Assembly: GCA_036850595.1 (NCBI GenBank)
Contig: CM072162.1
Span: forward strand, 20,960,758 to 21,024,757
Origin: Rhyacichthys aspro
Taxonomy: Eukaryota > Chordata > Actinopteri > Gobiiformes > Rhyacichthyidae
Length of the DNA stretch: 64,000 nt
Reading direction: 5' to 3'
This document shows, piece after piece, positions 23,801-33,769 of this stretch. Within the stretch, counting starts at the first letter, position 1, and the number at the start of each line of letters is the position of its first letter. Made by a program: the position numbers and the translations under genes. The notes under the pieces were generated by a model that did not search any database, was not told the origin of the DNA, and worked only from the letters and a program-made list of their open reading frames with translations.

Positions 23801-26800
23801 GAAAAACACGATGGCTTAAGTTAAATTTTGGCTTTGACACAACAATCGATGATGATATTATTAGTCAATTCAGAGTTATTGATCAAAAACCAAAAGCCTG
23901 TCTCTGAACATTTGATTCAGTCAGTGCTAAAGGTCACAAGTGCATATAATGAATGTATCTGTTCTTATTGGAAAAGCCATTAAACACTGGAGCCAAAGTA
24001 AATAGACTGGATGGAGACAAAAGTTTAACTTGACTTGATCTGCATAATGTCATTTGTGTTTATGAATATTTGATCATTTTTACAGAGATTCCCAAAGTGG
24101 AGGTCATCGTGTTTCGTGACTGAAATTGTAAACTTTCTGCAGCGATGGTTGAACATACGCAGCCATTTCTAAAGTAAAGGCCTATTCCATCAAACAGGAG
24201 CCACATTTTCATAAGTTATAAGTTCGTAACTAGTTCTGTTTGGATTGATCTTTGTTGATCTGTGGAAACCTCTTCAGAACAAAATGGCGCAGACAAAAGA
24301 CATTTTAAACAAACTTGGGAGGAAGAGTATTTCTTTTTATTACATGGAAATGATTTTTGTGTTTGGCCTGTAGCCCATTAATATGTTTCCTTTTGGTCTT
24401 CTGAGGGAAAACGTTTGTGCAACACAGATTTAGGACAAAATCCTGGAAATCAGCTCTTACGCCTGTGTCTGTTTGTGCCTTGTTTGGAAGCTGGGCTAAT
24501 GCTTTTATTCTCCAAACCTTTTCTGTTATAGATGCTGCAGAAGTGTCAACCAACTGCAATGCCTCTACATGAAATAGTGTTACTTCCTGCTATACTCACA
24601 ATATATTTATTTACTGTCAGATATGTTGTAAAATATATTAAAGCTTACACACACCAGAAACATAAAGGAAACAAAAATTATATATCGTAGCTGCTAAGTC
24701 TGATAAAGCATTGCCTTCATATCTTTCAAGTACGAGTCTCTATCTAACTCTGCGTCCTAACCTCTGTGTCTGACACAAAGTGATCTCTCTCAGCGCAGAC
24801 TGGACTGGACCACACAACGATCGTCTCAGATCGTCTCCAGCGGCTCATGTGACTTCGACGTCGACATGTGAACTTAAATTCCTCACATTCCTCGGAGCAG
24901 CGGCCGGTGTTGTGCCCCGTTCTGCTGACCTCAGCTTTACATCCCTTACCTTTGCCAAATAACGCACCCGTTGGATTTACAGCTTAAGGGTCACTTTAGG
25001 GTCAGGAGGTGTCAAATACAGTATGTTTAGTGGGTGTCGGTTTGAGATTTTGACACAGACGGGCTTCAGTTTGGCTTAAAAAGAGGGTTTGCAAACCGTG
25101 CAAAAGAACACACTGGAAAATAAACAATTGAAGGGCACAATAGCCTCAGGAACAAGGCCGCTCAGAGCCGTGGCGTTTGGGATATTCACTGTTAAGATGT
25201 GATAGAAAGACCTAGATCTACCTGTGTGCGTCCAAATAAAAAAGGCTTACATTTAGGCTTAGTTTAGACCAGTTTAGTCCTGATTTAGTCCTAGTTCAGT
25301 CTTTAATACTACTTTTGCAATACCCAGCTGTATAAAAAGCTCATGCACATAATTTAAACTAGACACTAGAGAGCTTTATTTACAGCACCATGACGAAAGG
25401 GACAGTCGCTTGTGGAGCATAAATGGGGCATAAGTGGGACTGTAAAGGGTGATAATGTTCAGAGAAACCCAACTAACCCCACAGAAAGGAGTAGCTCCAG
25501 ACTCATCTCTCTGTTTTAGATGGACTTGAACAGGTTTTAGATGGACTTGAAAAGGTTTTAGATGGACTTGAACAGGTTTTAGATGTATTTGAACAGGTTG
25601 TAGATGGACTTGAACAGGTTTTAGATGGACTTGAACAGGTTGTAGATGGACTTGAACAGGTTTTAGATGGACTTTAACAGGTTGTAGATGGACTTTAACA
25701 GGTTTTAGATGTATTTAAACAGTTTTTATGTATTTGAGTAAGTTTTAGATGGACTTGAACAGGATTTAGATGGACTTTAACAGGTTTTAGATGTATTTGA
25801 ACAGGTTTTATGTATTTGAGTAAGTTTTAGATGGACTTGAACAGGATTTAGATGGACTTGAACAGGTTTTAGATGGACTTGAAAAGGTTTTAGGTGGACT
25901 TGAACAGGTTGTAGATGTATTTGAACAGGTTTTAGATGGACTTGAATAGGTTTTAGATGGATTTGAACAGGTTTTAGATGTATTTGAACAGTTTTTATGT
26001 ATTTGAGTAGGTTTTAGATGGACTTGAACAGGATTTAGATGGACTTGAACAGGTTTTAGATGGACTGGGAACAGGTTTTAGATGTATTTGAACAGTTTTT
26101 ATGTATTTGAGTAGGTTTTAGATGGACTTGAACAGGTTTTAGATGGACTTGAACAGGTTGTAGATCAATTTGAACAGGTTTTAGATGGACTTGAACAGGT
26201 TTTAGATGGACTTGAACAGGTTGTAGATCAATTTGAACAGGTTTTAGATGGATTTGAATATCATTTATTTTATTTCTTCATGAAATCTTACATGTTAAGC
26301 GAGTTTTTGCCACAAAGAAAAATAAAACCTGTTTAAATCCAACTAAAACCTTTTTAGGTCCATCTAAAACCTGTTCAAATCCAACTAAAAGAGAAAGTCA
26401 CAGTGTCACAGTCTTTGGACCCTGACAAGATTCTTATTTACTATCGCAGTCCCTCACCACTTTGACTTTAAACCATTATTTTGCCACAGCTTTCCTCTGA
26501 CCCTGAGACTAAACCCAGTGAGACCTGCCCAGACCTTAGCGCTCCACCTGTCCCCAGCCGTCTGCTCGATGGTGCGGGACGGTGCCGCTCTGCTCAGATC
26601 AGCACTTTGCCCCGGTCTCACTCGAGTAAACAGACCATTTGACATGTGGCGGCCTGACCTCGCGTCCCGGTGATAACTCCTCTTCAATTATGGCTCTAAT
26701 TGTTCAGCGGCTAGGTGTAAATTACAGCCAGGGACCAATCGCTGCAAAATGGAACTGCCCTCTGTAAAATTGACCTTACCTTAATTCATACGGACAAAAC

Positions 26801-29800
26801 ATAAAATATATATAGAGACTTCTGGAACCAGCTCTGAATTTGAATTATCTGTAAAAATAATTAACTAATCGCTGATATTAAATTATTCATCTTTTTTGTA
26901 GCAATTAAGTGAGCATTTTTAAATCAAAACACAGCAAAAAGAAAAACATAAACAGAGAAAGGGGAAGCGATGTTTTAGTATTTTGAGGAGGAAAGATTGG
27001 ACCAGTTTTTAATCAAATAAAAGCAGGAGAGGTCCCTAGGCTGCTTTTGGAGGAGAGTGAAGTCTGAGACAGGGATTAAAAAAAAAAAGAAAAATGTGTA
27101 GTGCATCTTTAATTGCACAATCAAACATAAACATAAACACAAGGAGACAAAATGGCTGCAAATTCTTGATGTATGTGTCCTACCGAACTTCTGTAACATA
27201 TTTGGACAGATTTAAAGTTAAAGGGAAAGCAAGAGACTAAATTTCAGGACAAAAAAACAACAACTTTTCCATAAGAACAGGCTTTGACTATAGATTATTA
27301 TTTGCACTTTTACATTGTGCCTTAGACGACTGTGCAAGAGAAGCTCTGCACTTACTGTAAAAGCTGACAACTACAAACAAACAAATGTAAGTAATGGCGT
27401 TTTCCTTTCAAAATTAGGCGCAAAATCGATAAATAAAATGCCACTGACTGAACAGGGTCTGATTTTTTGAAAACAGCAGTGACAGGAGACACGAGGAGCC
27501 ACTGAAGCCACTAACTAACTCTGAAGGATTGACGTAAACAGACGTGAAGCAGTGCATCAGTTTTTGTCGAGAGCCACTTAAAAGTCACTCAGCTCTGTCC
27601 TTGGACTCTAGAGTTTGTCTGAGTCTGACTTCAGTAAACACAGAAACTCATGAGGATGTGTCCTGAGCAGAACCCCAGCTGTGATCAGCGCAAAAAAAGA
27701 TGAAGCTCTTTAGACAAAAACCAAAAAAAAATCCCTAAATCTGAGACTAAACCTGATTAAGACTAATTTAAGAACTAAATCCAGGACTAAATCTAAACTT
27801 AATTAGTTTACAATCCAAGACTAAACTAAGAATATTCCAGGATTAAATACAATTAAAGACAAATCCAAAATAACTCATGATCAAATCAACACTAAACTCA
27901 GGACTAAACCCAGGACTAAATCAGAATGTAGGTCAGACTGAACTCAGACTAAATTAGAACTAAACCAGCACCAAATAGGAACTGAGGATCAACTAAATTT
28001 AGGACCAAAGCCAGGATGAAAGCAGGGACTAAATCAGGACTGAACACAGGACAAAACCACGAGCTAAACCTGCAGCTATACAGCTATAAAGATGATAGAA
28101 ACTAGATTAAACCAACAGTAAACCAAACTCGACTAAACCAGGATTAAACTCAGAAATGAACAAAAGATTAAAGCAGAAATGAACAAATACAGGCTTAACA
28201 AGAACAAAACTGGGACTAAACCAGAACTAAACAAGGATTGAATGAAACTACATCAAAGAATAAACCCAAAACTAACTTTTGGAATAAAACTCAACAATAA
28301 CCAGAACAAAATCTAGACTAAACCTGGACTAAACAAAGACCAAACAAGACAAGACCCAGGAATAATCCAAAACTAAAGCCAGGACTAAACCAAGAAGACA
28401 GCCCTAAAACAAGACTAGGATTAAACAAATACAAACCCAGCATTAACCCAGAACTAAACTCATGAGTAAACCAAGACTAAACCAGGACCAAGGGACAGAG
28501 TAAAGTGATCAGTAGAAGCCAGAGAACCCAGAGTGAGTGACAGACAGCTCCATTATCTCTGTTTCAGGTGGAATTTCAGTGCGTTGGTCTCGCTGCCGCT
28601 TCACGTTTAGACCCATGTTTCCGACCGAGTCCTGGCTTTGATCAGGAACAAGTCGTCCTTTCAAAGTAAAAGTGTGACTTAAGGCTTTGACTGTATTTGA
28701 CTGGCTTCTTTTTGCATGTTTTTTTTTTTTTTCTGGCTGTGGAGCTAAACATAGAGAGAACACATGACCTGCCATGTGAAGACTCGGAGCAGAAATGAAC
28801 AGAGCAGCCACTGTTCACTTTTGATCAGATTATAATACACTTTGACTGATGAGGACTCAGATTTGACTGATTTAGACTCAAACTGTCATTTTAAAACAGG
28901 GCATTGTTGTCTTCTTGGTCATTTTTGATTAATTATTAAGATTTAACTGAAGAAAAAAAGCTTTGAATGTGAGTTTCTTTGCATAAAACAGGCCTGAAGC
29001 AGTGTCAGTGTCCGGTGTATGGGAACAATGTGAAGATTTACTCAAACTTTATGGGACTTTTGAGACATCATTAGATCTGGATTTGTTGTTTTATTGCTAA
29101 TGTCTGGCTTTATTTATGCAAATTCAATCAACAACAGCACATTTGATCCTTAAAAACCCCTATGGAGTTAATTTTTCCACATAAAGAAAGATAGATTTTA
29201 GTCCATTATTCATTAAAAGACTGAATCATGTTTGTTTAAGGATTTATAGGCCAGTGCTGACCTCTGAGAAAACTGAAAAACATGGATGTGAAAATAAATA
29301 AATAACAGCTCACTGTTTTATAAATGATATCTAGGCCTATCCTGTTAAAATATTAAACACTGATTAAAAATGGTGCTTAAATGATAACACTTGCAAATAT
29401 AGGTGTATGTACTATGTGTTTCATTGTTGTTTTCATATATTTTGGATGAATATAAGGGGTTTGGGTCAAAATGAACAGCCCTGTTTTATTTTAAACCAAT
29501 TGTTCTGAGATAATTAAATAAAGAGGCCAGACTGAGATAGTTCAGACACAATCAGAGGAAGGAGAATGTTTTAGTCGAAGGAGGTAGAAGAAGAAGTTCT
29601 ATGATAATTAAATGTATTCCTTTCATATTCAAAATGCTCGTTATTAAAGAACCTCACAAACTCAAAAGTGTCGTGGTCTAAACCTCACCTCAACCTGAAG
29701 AGTTTAAGCCAATCAGAAGTGAGCACTACAGCCTAAACTATCATAATTGGTCTGAGTTATAACTTACTTCCTAAACCATGCTGTCTTATTTATCTCACAC

Positions 29801-32250
29801 AGTCCACACCGTGACTCAATGCTATAAATATAGAGGTGCATCTTGTCCCATTTAAACCCCACATTTAGTGAACTGGGAGGAAGCAGTTTAACCATTTCAC
29901 GTCACACTTTTATTGACGCTGGACTATTTTAGGACGCTGACTCACAGTGTTTGTCTCTGAACGAGTAAAAATAGCTCAAATCGATTTGTGGAGACTTGAA
30001 GGACTCACTCGCTGACTCTGTTACCGCCCATTGACTTCTGATAGAGACATAAACCGGGGCCGAGAGAAGCGGGAAGAAGAAGGATGACAGCTGCCGGCAA
30101 AAGACTCCCATCGTTTGTTCATTCACGAGAACGAGGCCAAGTTTAAAAGTGATATAAGGATCATGTAATGTGATTAAATATGGGGTAATTGATCAATAGA
30201 GCATTTGTCGGACTTAAAATGTCTGCCGGTACATGCTGACCTTAAATGAATGGATTTTTAATTTCAGGAGAGGACAGGGTTAGGACTCTAGATCAAAACT
30301 GTGGCTAAATCAAGGACTAATTAAAACTATGGCTAAAAGGAGGCTTGAATCTGGAAATAAATCCAGGGTAAAACCAAGGATCGAACTCAGGACTAAACCA
30401 GGATTAGATGTAGGTTTGTATCAGTGAAGAACCTTTTATTACATGCAGACAAACCCAGGTCTAGACTGGACTCAATCCAAGACTGAACCAAAACTGAAAC
30501 AAACCAGGAATGACCTCGAAACTAAACTAAATCCAGAAACAAGTCGGGACCAAAGCCAGATGTAAACCAGGACTAAAACAGGACTAAACCAGGGCTAACC
30601 AAGGACTAAACCCAGATCAAACCTGGGACTTAGTCAAGACTAAACCAAGAGTACAGTAAATGAAACACAGGTCTAAATCTACATCTAAATCCAGACTAAG
30701 TCAAGACTGGAACAGGACTAAACCCAGGACTATATCCAGATCAAGCATGAGACTAAACAAGAACTTGTCCAGGACTAAATCATGACTAAACACAAATCTG
30801 AAACCAGGACTACAGTAAACCAAGACTAAGCCGGGTCTAAACCAAAACTAAAACAGGACAGAACCCAGATCAAACCTGGCACTTAACCAAGAACAGGACT
30901 TGGACAGTTCTGAGTGAAAACTAGACCAGGACTAAATCAAAACTAACACAAGACCCACATCAAACTCTGGACTAATCCAGGACTTAACCAGGACTAACAA
31001 CATGTCAAAACCAGATCTAAGTAAAAACTAAATCCAGGACTAATTGATAATGGACCAAATCCTTCCAGAACTACAGTGAACCAGGTCTAAACCAGGTCTA
31101 ACCCAGGATTAGAGCCAAGATTACATGGTCACAAGTCATAATAACAATAAATCATCAAAAAAATGTCCCATATCTATCATATTTATCTAAAGTCCGTGTC
31201 TAAACCCAGACCCAGACCTGTCTCGTGCGGACTCACCTGAAAAGGCAGTATGTTGTTGCTGTCCGTCCTGAACTCGTCCATCCAGGGCTTGGGTCCTAAG
31301 GGTCTGGGGAACTTCGGGGGCGCTATGACGTTATTGGTGGTGTAGGGCTTTTTCATGGGAGAGATGGGGTTCAGCGAAGACGGCATCCCTCCGACCCCGA
31401 CTCCCATCCCGACCCCTACCCCGACTCCCACTGCCCTGCGCGGGTCCCTGCCCGGCTGCATCCCGCTCCAGGGGTTGGACGCCGTGCTCCACGCCGCGTT
31501 TTGGTGATTATTCCAGGACGCGGAGGAAGAAGACGACGAGGACGAGGATGAAGACGAGCAGGAGCCTTTAGTGATGGTTTGGTAAGCGTTTCTCTGTGGG
31601 AACCCGCCTTGATTTGGGCTCACAGGGGACCTCCTCTGCTGCTGTTGCTGTTGGGACTGTGGTGCCAAACCTATCTGCGTAAAATTCCCCCCAAAGACCG
31701 GATTTACATGAGGGAAGTTCTGAAAAAGCATCGTCCCGTTCACGGAGGGTATTCCCTGGAAAAAGCTGTCATCCACGGCGGTGCCAGTGGACCAAGTGCT
31801 CCCAAAAGAGGAGTTAGGGGAGGGCAGGGAGCCGCCGGTGTCCTGCGTCTGCGGCGGGTGCTGTGGGAAGCTCAGCCCGGGCAGAAGAGGCGACTCCATG
31901 GGCACTCGCTCCTTGCTGCCGCCGCTGGACTCCGCGTCGGACGAAGACGGGGAAGAGGAGTTGGGCTCCGAGGAAGGGGTCGGGGTCGAGGGAGCGGGGT
32001 CTATTTGGTCTGGCTGCTGCTGATGGTGATTTTTGTCCATCAGTAAATCATCCTGCATGGTTTGTCGAGCTGCAACGGGGTGAAACACACACGAGGAGTT
32101 ACTGTTAATGTCGTTATTGTTATTCAGGAGATCATACGCGGGGTTTCTGCTGCTACTGCTGCTGTAATATCGGATGAACTGGGACAACTCCGACAGCGAG
32201 ATGATGTTAGACGGACCGGGCGACTGCAAAGCGAACGCGTGATCACCCAT
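5771..32250 (-). CDS. cpeb3: cpeb3, cytoplasmic polyadenylation element binding protein 3 (5' part; 3' exons outside window)
   Basis: CPEB3 binds U-rich elements in mRNA 3' UTRs and controls translation, notably at neuronal synapses; in mammals its Q/S-rich N-terminus behaves as a functional prion. Three coding exons are visible: 32250-31237 (1014 nt), 21784-21700 (85 nt) and 5827-5771 (57 nt). All have GT donors and AG acceptors and join in frame (phases 0, 1, 1) to give 385 codons plus one base. Recognisable stretches are MESPLLPGLSF, SFGSTWSTGTAVDDSFFQGI, GTMLFQNFPHVNPVFGG, RDPRRAVGVGVGVG, NSLMDMIRTDH and RMGLNFHHPG, typical of CPEB3 and less like CPEB2 or CPEB4. The exons for the two RRMs and the ZZ-type zinc domain were not found in 1-5770 and must lie beyond the window. 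The head-to-head position with marchf5 supports the paralogue assignment. The paralogue call comes from remembered family sequences, not an alignment. Confidence 0.95.
6075..6700. repeat. 21-bp tandem array with an 84-bp higher-order period (degraded family B element)
   Basis: There are about 29 units. Four distinct 21-bp units recur in the same order, marked by TCAAAAACTTG, AAAGCCAATTTAAA, ACAGTTAAAATCC and AAATACAACTTAAA, giving an 84-bp repeat. The left flank (TGTGGCCCCAGCAGCAAGTT, about 6049) resembles the sub-terminal sequence of the element at 7519, and the right flank contains TGTCGGCCCTCG (about 6730). Clear terminal repeats are missing, so this is probably a truncated or eroded copy of that element. 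It lies in cpeb3 intron 2, about 0.25 kb from exon 3. Confidence 0.75.
7519..8579. mobile_element. Non-autonomous hAT-like element carrying a 21-bp satellite (family B, complete)
   Basis: The left end is CAGAGTTGTCCAAATG, and the right end in reverse complement is CAGGGGTGTCCACACTT. The candidate 8-bp flanks GCTTAAAC (7511-7518) and TCTTACAC (8580-8587) match at 6 of 8 bases. Between them are about 44 copies of the 21-bp unit. Most are arranged as a three-unit, 63-bp higher-order repeat, marked by AAATCCAACTAAAA, CATGTTCAAATTCC and CTGATTAAATTTCATC. There is no transposase frame. The ends differ from family A, yet the internal satellite is the same. Confidence 0.72.
10548..10571 (+). repeat. 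(CTG)8 microsatellite
   Basis: Eight uninterrupted CTG triplets in a cpeb3 intron; on the cpeb3 sense strand this is (CAG)8. Confidence 0.9.
10790..10935. repeat. Dispersed repeat, copy 2 (partner at 490-650)
   Basis: It shares ordered segments with 490-650, including TCTGATTGGT and CTGGAAATCAAAC. The class is unknown. Confidence 0.45.
13104..13288 (+). mobile_element. MITE-like repeat, copy B
   Basis: It contains AAACTGAGCACTGCTGAAGG and AGAAGCACATTTAC, a T-rich middle, CTGTTTCTACTGG, and a right end TGTCCCTACAGGGCTACCGT. The left terminal segment has diverged. The layout matches the copy at 17536-17708. Confidence 0.6.
14428..14560 (+). repeat. Dispersed repeat, copy 1 (inverted partner at 21040-21170)
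   Basis: The reverse complement of 21040-21170 aligns over the whole length: GAGTCCCTGACTTATGG with GAGCCCCTAAATTATGG, GGATTTAATGTTCA with GAATTTAATGTTCA, and CTGCAGCAGCTCTACCTCCA with CTGCAGCAGCTGTACCTCCA. It is an old interspersed repeat of unknown class. Confidence 0.6.
17536..17708 (+). mobile_element. MITE-like repeat, copy C
   Basis: It runs from TATAACTGCTCAGAGCTGAC through AAACTGAGCACCACTGAAGG to the right end TCCCTGCAGGGCTACCGTAG. The right end is the reverse complement of the left end seen in copy A. The size, about 170 bp, suits a MITE. Confidence 0.6.
19778..20547. mobile_element. hAT-like element with 21-bp satellite (family A, 5' truncated)
   Basis: The right end, TTTGAGTTTGACACCACTG, is the same as that of the element at 4383-5199. 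The sub-terminal sequence before it (CTGCCCCTGAAAGGATT, CGGCCCCTCACCACTTTGAG) is also shared. The left TIR is missing: homology begins at CCAAATGTGGCCCTTC. A short left arm in GTTTTAGATGG orientation precedes about 23 units in the opposite orientation (about 19885-20375). Unit variants repeat at 126 bp (19965 versus 20091) and then at 63 bp (20163 versus 20226). It lies in cpeb3 intron 2, about 1.2 kb from exon 2. Confidence 0.75.
21040..21170 (-). repeat. Dispersed repeat, copy 2 (inverted partner at 14428-14560)
   Basis: Its reverse complement aligns with 14428-14560, sharing CTGCAGCAGC-TACCTCCAGCC and TTTAATGTTCA. Confidence 0.6.
21634..21699 (-). pseudogene. Probable relic of the alternative 3' extension of cpeb3 exon 2
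   Basis: Directly past the exon 2 donor, one frame of the minus strand reads KHTVNGSMMALADIMWMIHF. As I recall it, mammalian CPEB3 has an alternatively included segment here reading KHYPPSGPPMSFADIMWRNH followed by F. ADIMW and HF keep the same spacing, and KH sits at nearly the same distance. The stretch ends at TTTTTG|GTACTG, a possible second donor 66 nt downstream. In the true exon 2 frame the sequence hits TGA after nine codons, because the KH...ADIMW frame is offset. Inclusion would therefore truncate the protein. It looks like a homologous but broken alternative segment. The alternatives are an error in this assembly or a chance match. Confidence 0.5.
21700..21784 (-). CDS. cpeb3: cpeb3 second coding exon (85 nt)
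   Basis: On the minus strand an acceptor (TTCTTGGTTGCAG) precedes DRNRPFDAFSLHSLGNSLMD and then MIRTDHDK plus one base, followed by donor G|GTAAAA. This matches the CPEB3 segment between LPFQ and GRMG. Incoming phase is 0 and outgoing phase is 1, so skipping this exon would shift the frame. Intronic sequence just past the donor resembles a mammalian alternative in-frame extension but is not open here (see the relic feature at 21634-21699). Confidence 0.93.
25512..26478. mobile_element. hAT-like element with 21-bp satellite (family A, left arm amplified)
   Basis: About 35 units in the orientation TTTTAGATGGACTTGAACAG (about 25512-26260) are followed by a spacer with GAAATCTTACATGTTAAGCG and about three units in the opposite orientation (26328-26392). 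After that comes the family A right sub-terminal sequence (CCCTGACAAGATTCTTATTT, then CCTCACCACTTTGAC). The spacer is homologous to that of the element at 4383, where the right arm is amplified instead. The left TIR is not visible, and the right TIR is eroded (GACTTTAAACCATT). Units with ATGTATTTGAGTAGG recur as a longer shared variant. Confidence 0.72.
26480..26760. other. GC-richer, repeat-free block, candidate regulatory DNA
   Basis: In contrast to the AT-rich flanks this block is mixed in composition and free of repeats. It contains TCAATTATGG, CTCTAATTGTTCAG and GTGTAAATTACAGCC, which are homeodomain-type AATTA cores, and a GATAA site. This texture resembles a conserved non-coding element, but conservation cannot be judged from one sequence. 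Confidence 0.25.
27740..28490. repeat. Degenerate array of an 11-bp unit (AGGACTAAACC-like)
   Basis: The motif GACTAAAcc/GAACTAAAcc recurs every 10-13 bases over about 750 bp, with a best-fit unit near CCAGGACTAAA. Copies are diverged and the spacing drifts. The motif has the same orientation as in the array at 30295-31115. Isolated copies in the other orientation occur near 25265. Confidence 0.75.
30295..31115. repeat. Second degenerate array of the 11-bp unit
   Basis: The same CCAGGACTAAA-like unit as in 27740-28490 repeats over about 820 bp. It ends roughly 120 bp inside the intron from the cpeb3 exon 1 donor, so the first intron begins almost at once with TTTAGTCCTGG-type repeats on the sense strand. 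Confidence 0.75.
31237..32250 (-). CDS. cpeb3: cpeb3 first coding exon (N-terminal low-complexity region, 338 codons)
   Basis: The open frame runs from ATG at 32250 to a donor CAG|GTGAGT whose GT is 31236-31235; the exon ends exactly on a codon (LPFQ). Reading on would add 17 intronic codons before a stop, so the splice is preferred. A TAA lies directly upstream of this ATG in frame, so it is the most upstream start in this exon. Residues 1-64 are an extension before M65 (ATG at 32058-32056), where MQDDLLMDK matches the mammalian CPEB3 start. Later features are an S/E/P-rich stretch (about 80-115), a Q run (about 200), a poly-serine run (about 233-243), a GVGVG run (about 275-290) and the NPISPMKKP motif. 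These fit an intrinsically disordered, aggregation-prone regulatory region. The poly-serine stretch is GAC/GAG-rich on the plus strand and may vary in length. Confidence 0.95.
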
Positions 32251-33748
32251 TTAGAAAATACAGAAGAGGAAATAAAAGCGCTACACGGACTCCCACAAGA
32301 GTGATCCACACATTCACACGCTCAGAAGCTTAGTTCCACAAATTACACGCGAAGCATACGTCTCTCCAGATATTCACCAGCGGATTTCGCCACGTCTCGT
32401 TTTTCTTTCCCCTTCCACACAGGAGCCGAGCAGCAAACTGATTCCACTGTGTGTGTTTTTTGCCCAAGGACCTCCCCTAAGTTCATTTGCATACGTCAGT
32501 AAATACAGCTGTCCTTCAACAAGGTTAAAGGTACACCTACCTTCACGACACAAGACTTCTTTTAAGTCGCTTTTACGCACGGTTTATTTGTGCGTAAAGA
32601 TGTAAAAAGCGAGAAAATACGAGCTAAAGCCTCAACATTCCCATTAACTCACTTGAACACTTTCACAGGGATCATATTTTATTTTATTAATTTCAAAAGT
32701 AGGCTACGAGCTTGCTCTGTTTTATAAGGCATTAATAACAGCGCAATAAAAGAGACTCTGCCCCAGGTCCGCATTGACTCACACACTTGGAAAAGAAACA
32801 AACTGTTCCTCAACTAAAAAATTGACGTAACTCATCTTCAGCCATAAAGCCAAGCCTGTTATTTCACTCAAAGCTTTGTCTTTAAAGTTGGCCACAAAGT
32901 GTAAAGGCAAAAATAATTATGGTATAACCTCATAGGCAACGCCTTTGGAAATGAATTAAAACATTATCTCCAGCAATTTGCATTTACGCAGCTGCAATAA
33001 AAGCTAATAACCGTATTATTTGAACAGACAGTGGTCATAGCAATAAATAGAGCAAAGTATACTGGTATTTGTCAAGCGTTTATCTTTGGAACATGCAAGA
33101 GACAGGCATGAACTCTGGCACACTGTCAAATTATAATAGAAATCGATGATAAACTCACTTTAGTTAAACACAGGATGCGTATAAAACCACAAAAGTGCGC
33201 AAATACAGTCTAATAAATACAATTATACGCAGTACCCCATAATTTGAGCAGCATTATGGCACTGACACAACTTCTCAGTGATCGCTCGTATATAGCTGCA
33301 TTGCACACCGCACACCCCACCGCTTTAATCCCGTGTTTTCTCCTCCAAAGCTGTTCTTCCAAGGTCATCAAAGCGCCGTAATGAGCGTCTACAGGGGCCA
33401 CCACACCGGACCCGGGACACTGCTCCCCAAAGCCCGACTGTCCTACCGCTCTGACCGAGGCATCCGATACATGTCATCAAGCTGTCTCGGACCCGAAACC
33501 CCCTTTTAATCCATATGTCCCCTTCAAACAGACATTAAAACGCATGCACGCGCAGTGGTCGCCCCTCTGTTTGAGTTGGAGACATTACCTTTATCGTTCA
33601 CCGTTTTGGGGGACTCTGTAAAAAAAAAGAGGATATTTCTGTGTGCCTCGTCTGGGTTTAGATATGACAAACGAGCTACCCTGGTGCCGAGATAGTCAGC
33701 AGTTGCCTCAACAGCTGATTGACTGCGGCGCATGGATGATGCCGCGGA

Positions 33749-33769
33749 GGATGCTGGGAGTTGTAGTTT
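33749..33769 (-). promoter_or_regulatory. ZNF143/THAP11-type site on the cpeb3 side
   Basis: The minus strand reads AAACTACAACTCCCAGCATC, very close to the ACTACAA(T/C)TCCCAGCATGC consensus bound by ZNF143 and THAP11. Such sites sit close to transcription starts, so a cpeb3 start near 33.6-33.8 kb is plausible. Confidence 0.55.

Larger units (their letters stand above)
21785..31236 (-). other. cpeb3 intron 1 (9.5 kb between the first two visible coding exons)
   Basis: No coding exon was recognised. It holds the satellite-bearing element at 25512-26478, two 11-bp arrays (27740-28490 and 30295-31115) and GC-richer blocks at about 22900-23110 and 26480-26760. The remainder is unremarkable AT-rich DNA. 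Confidence 0.7.

Noticed and set aside
31579..32046. 155-codon open frame on the plus strand
   Set aside because: It is the antisense shadow of the GC-rich, low-complexity first cpeb3 exon.
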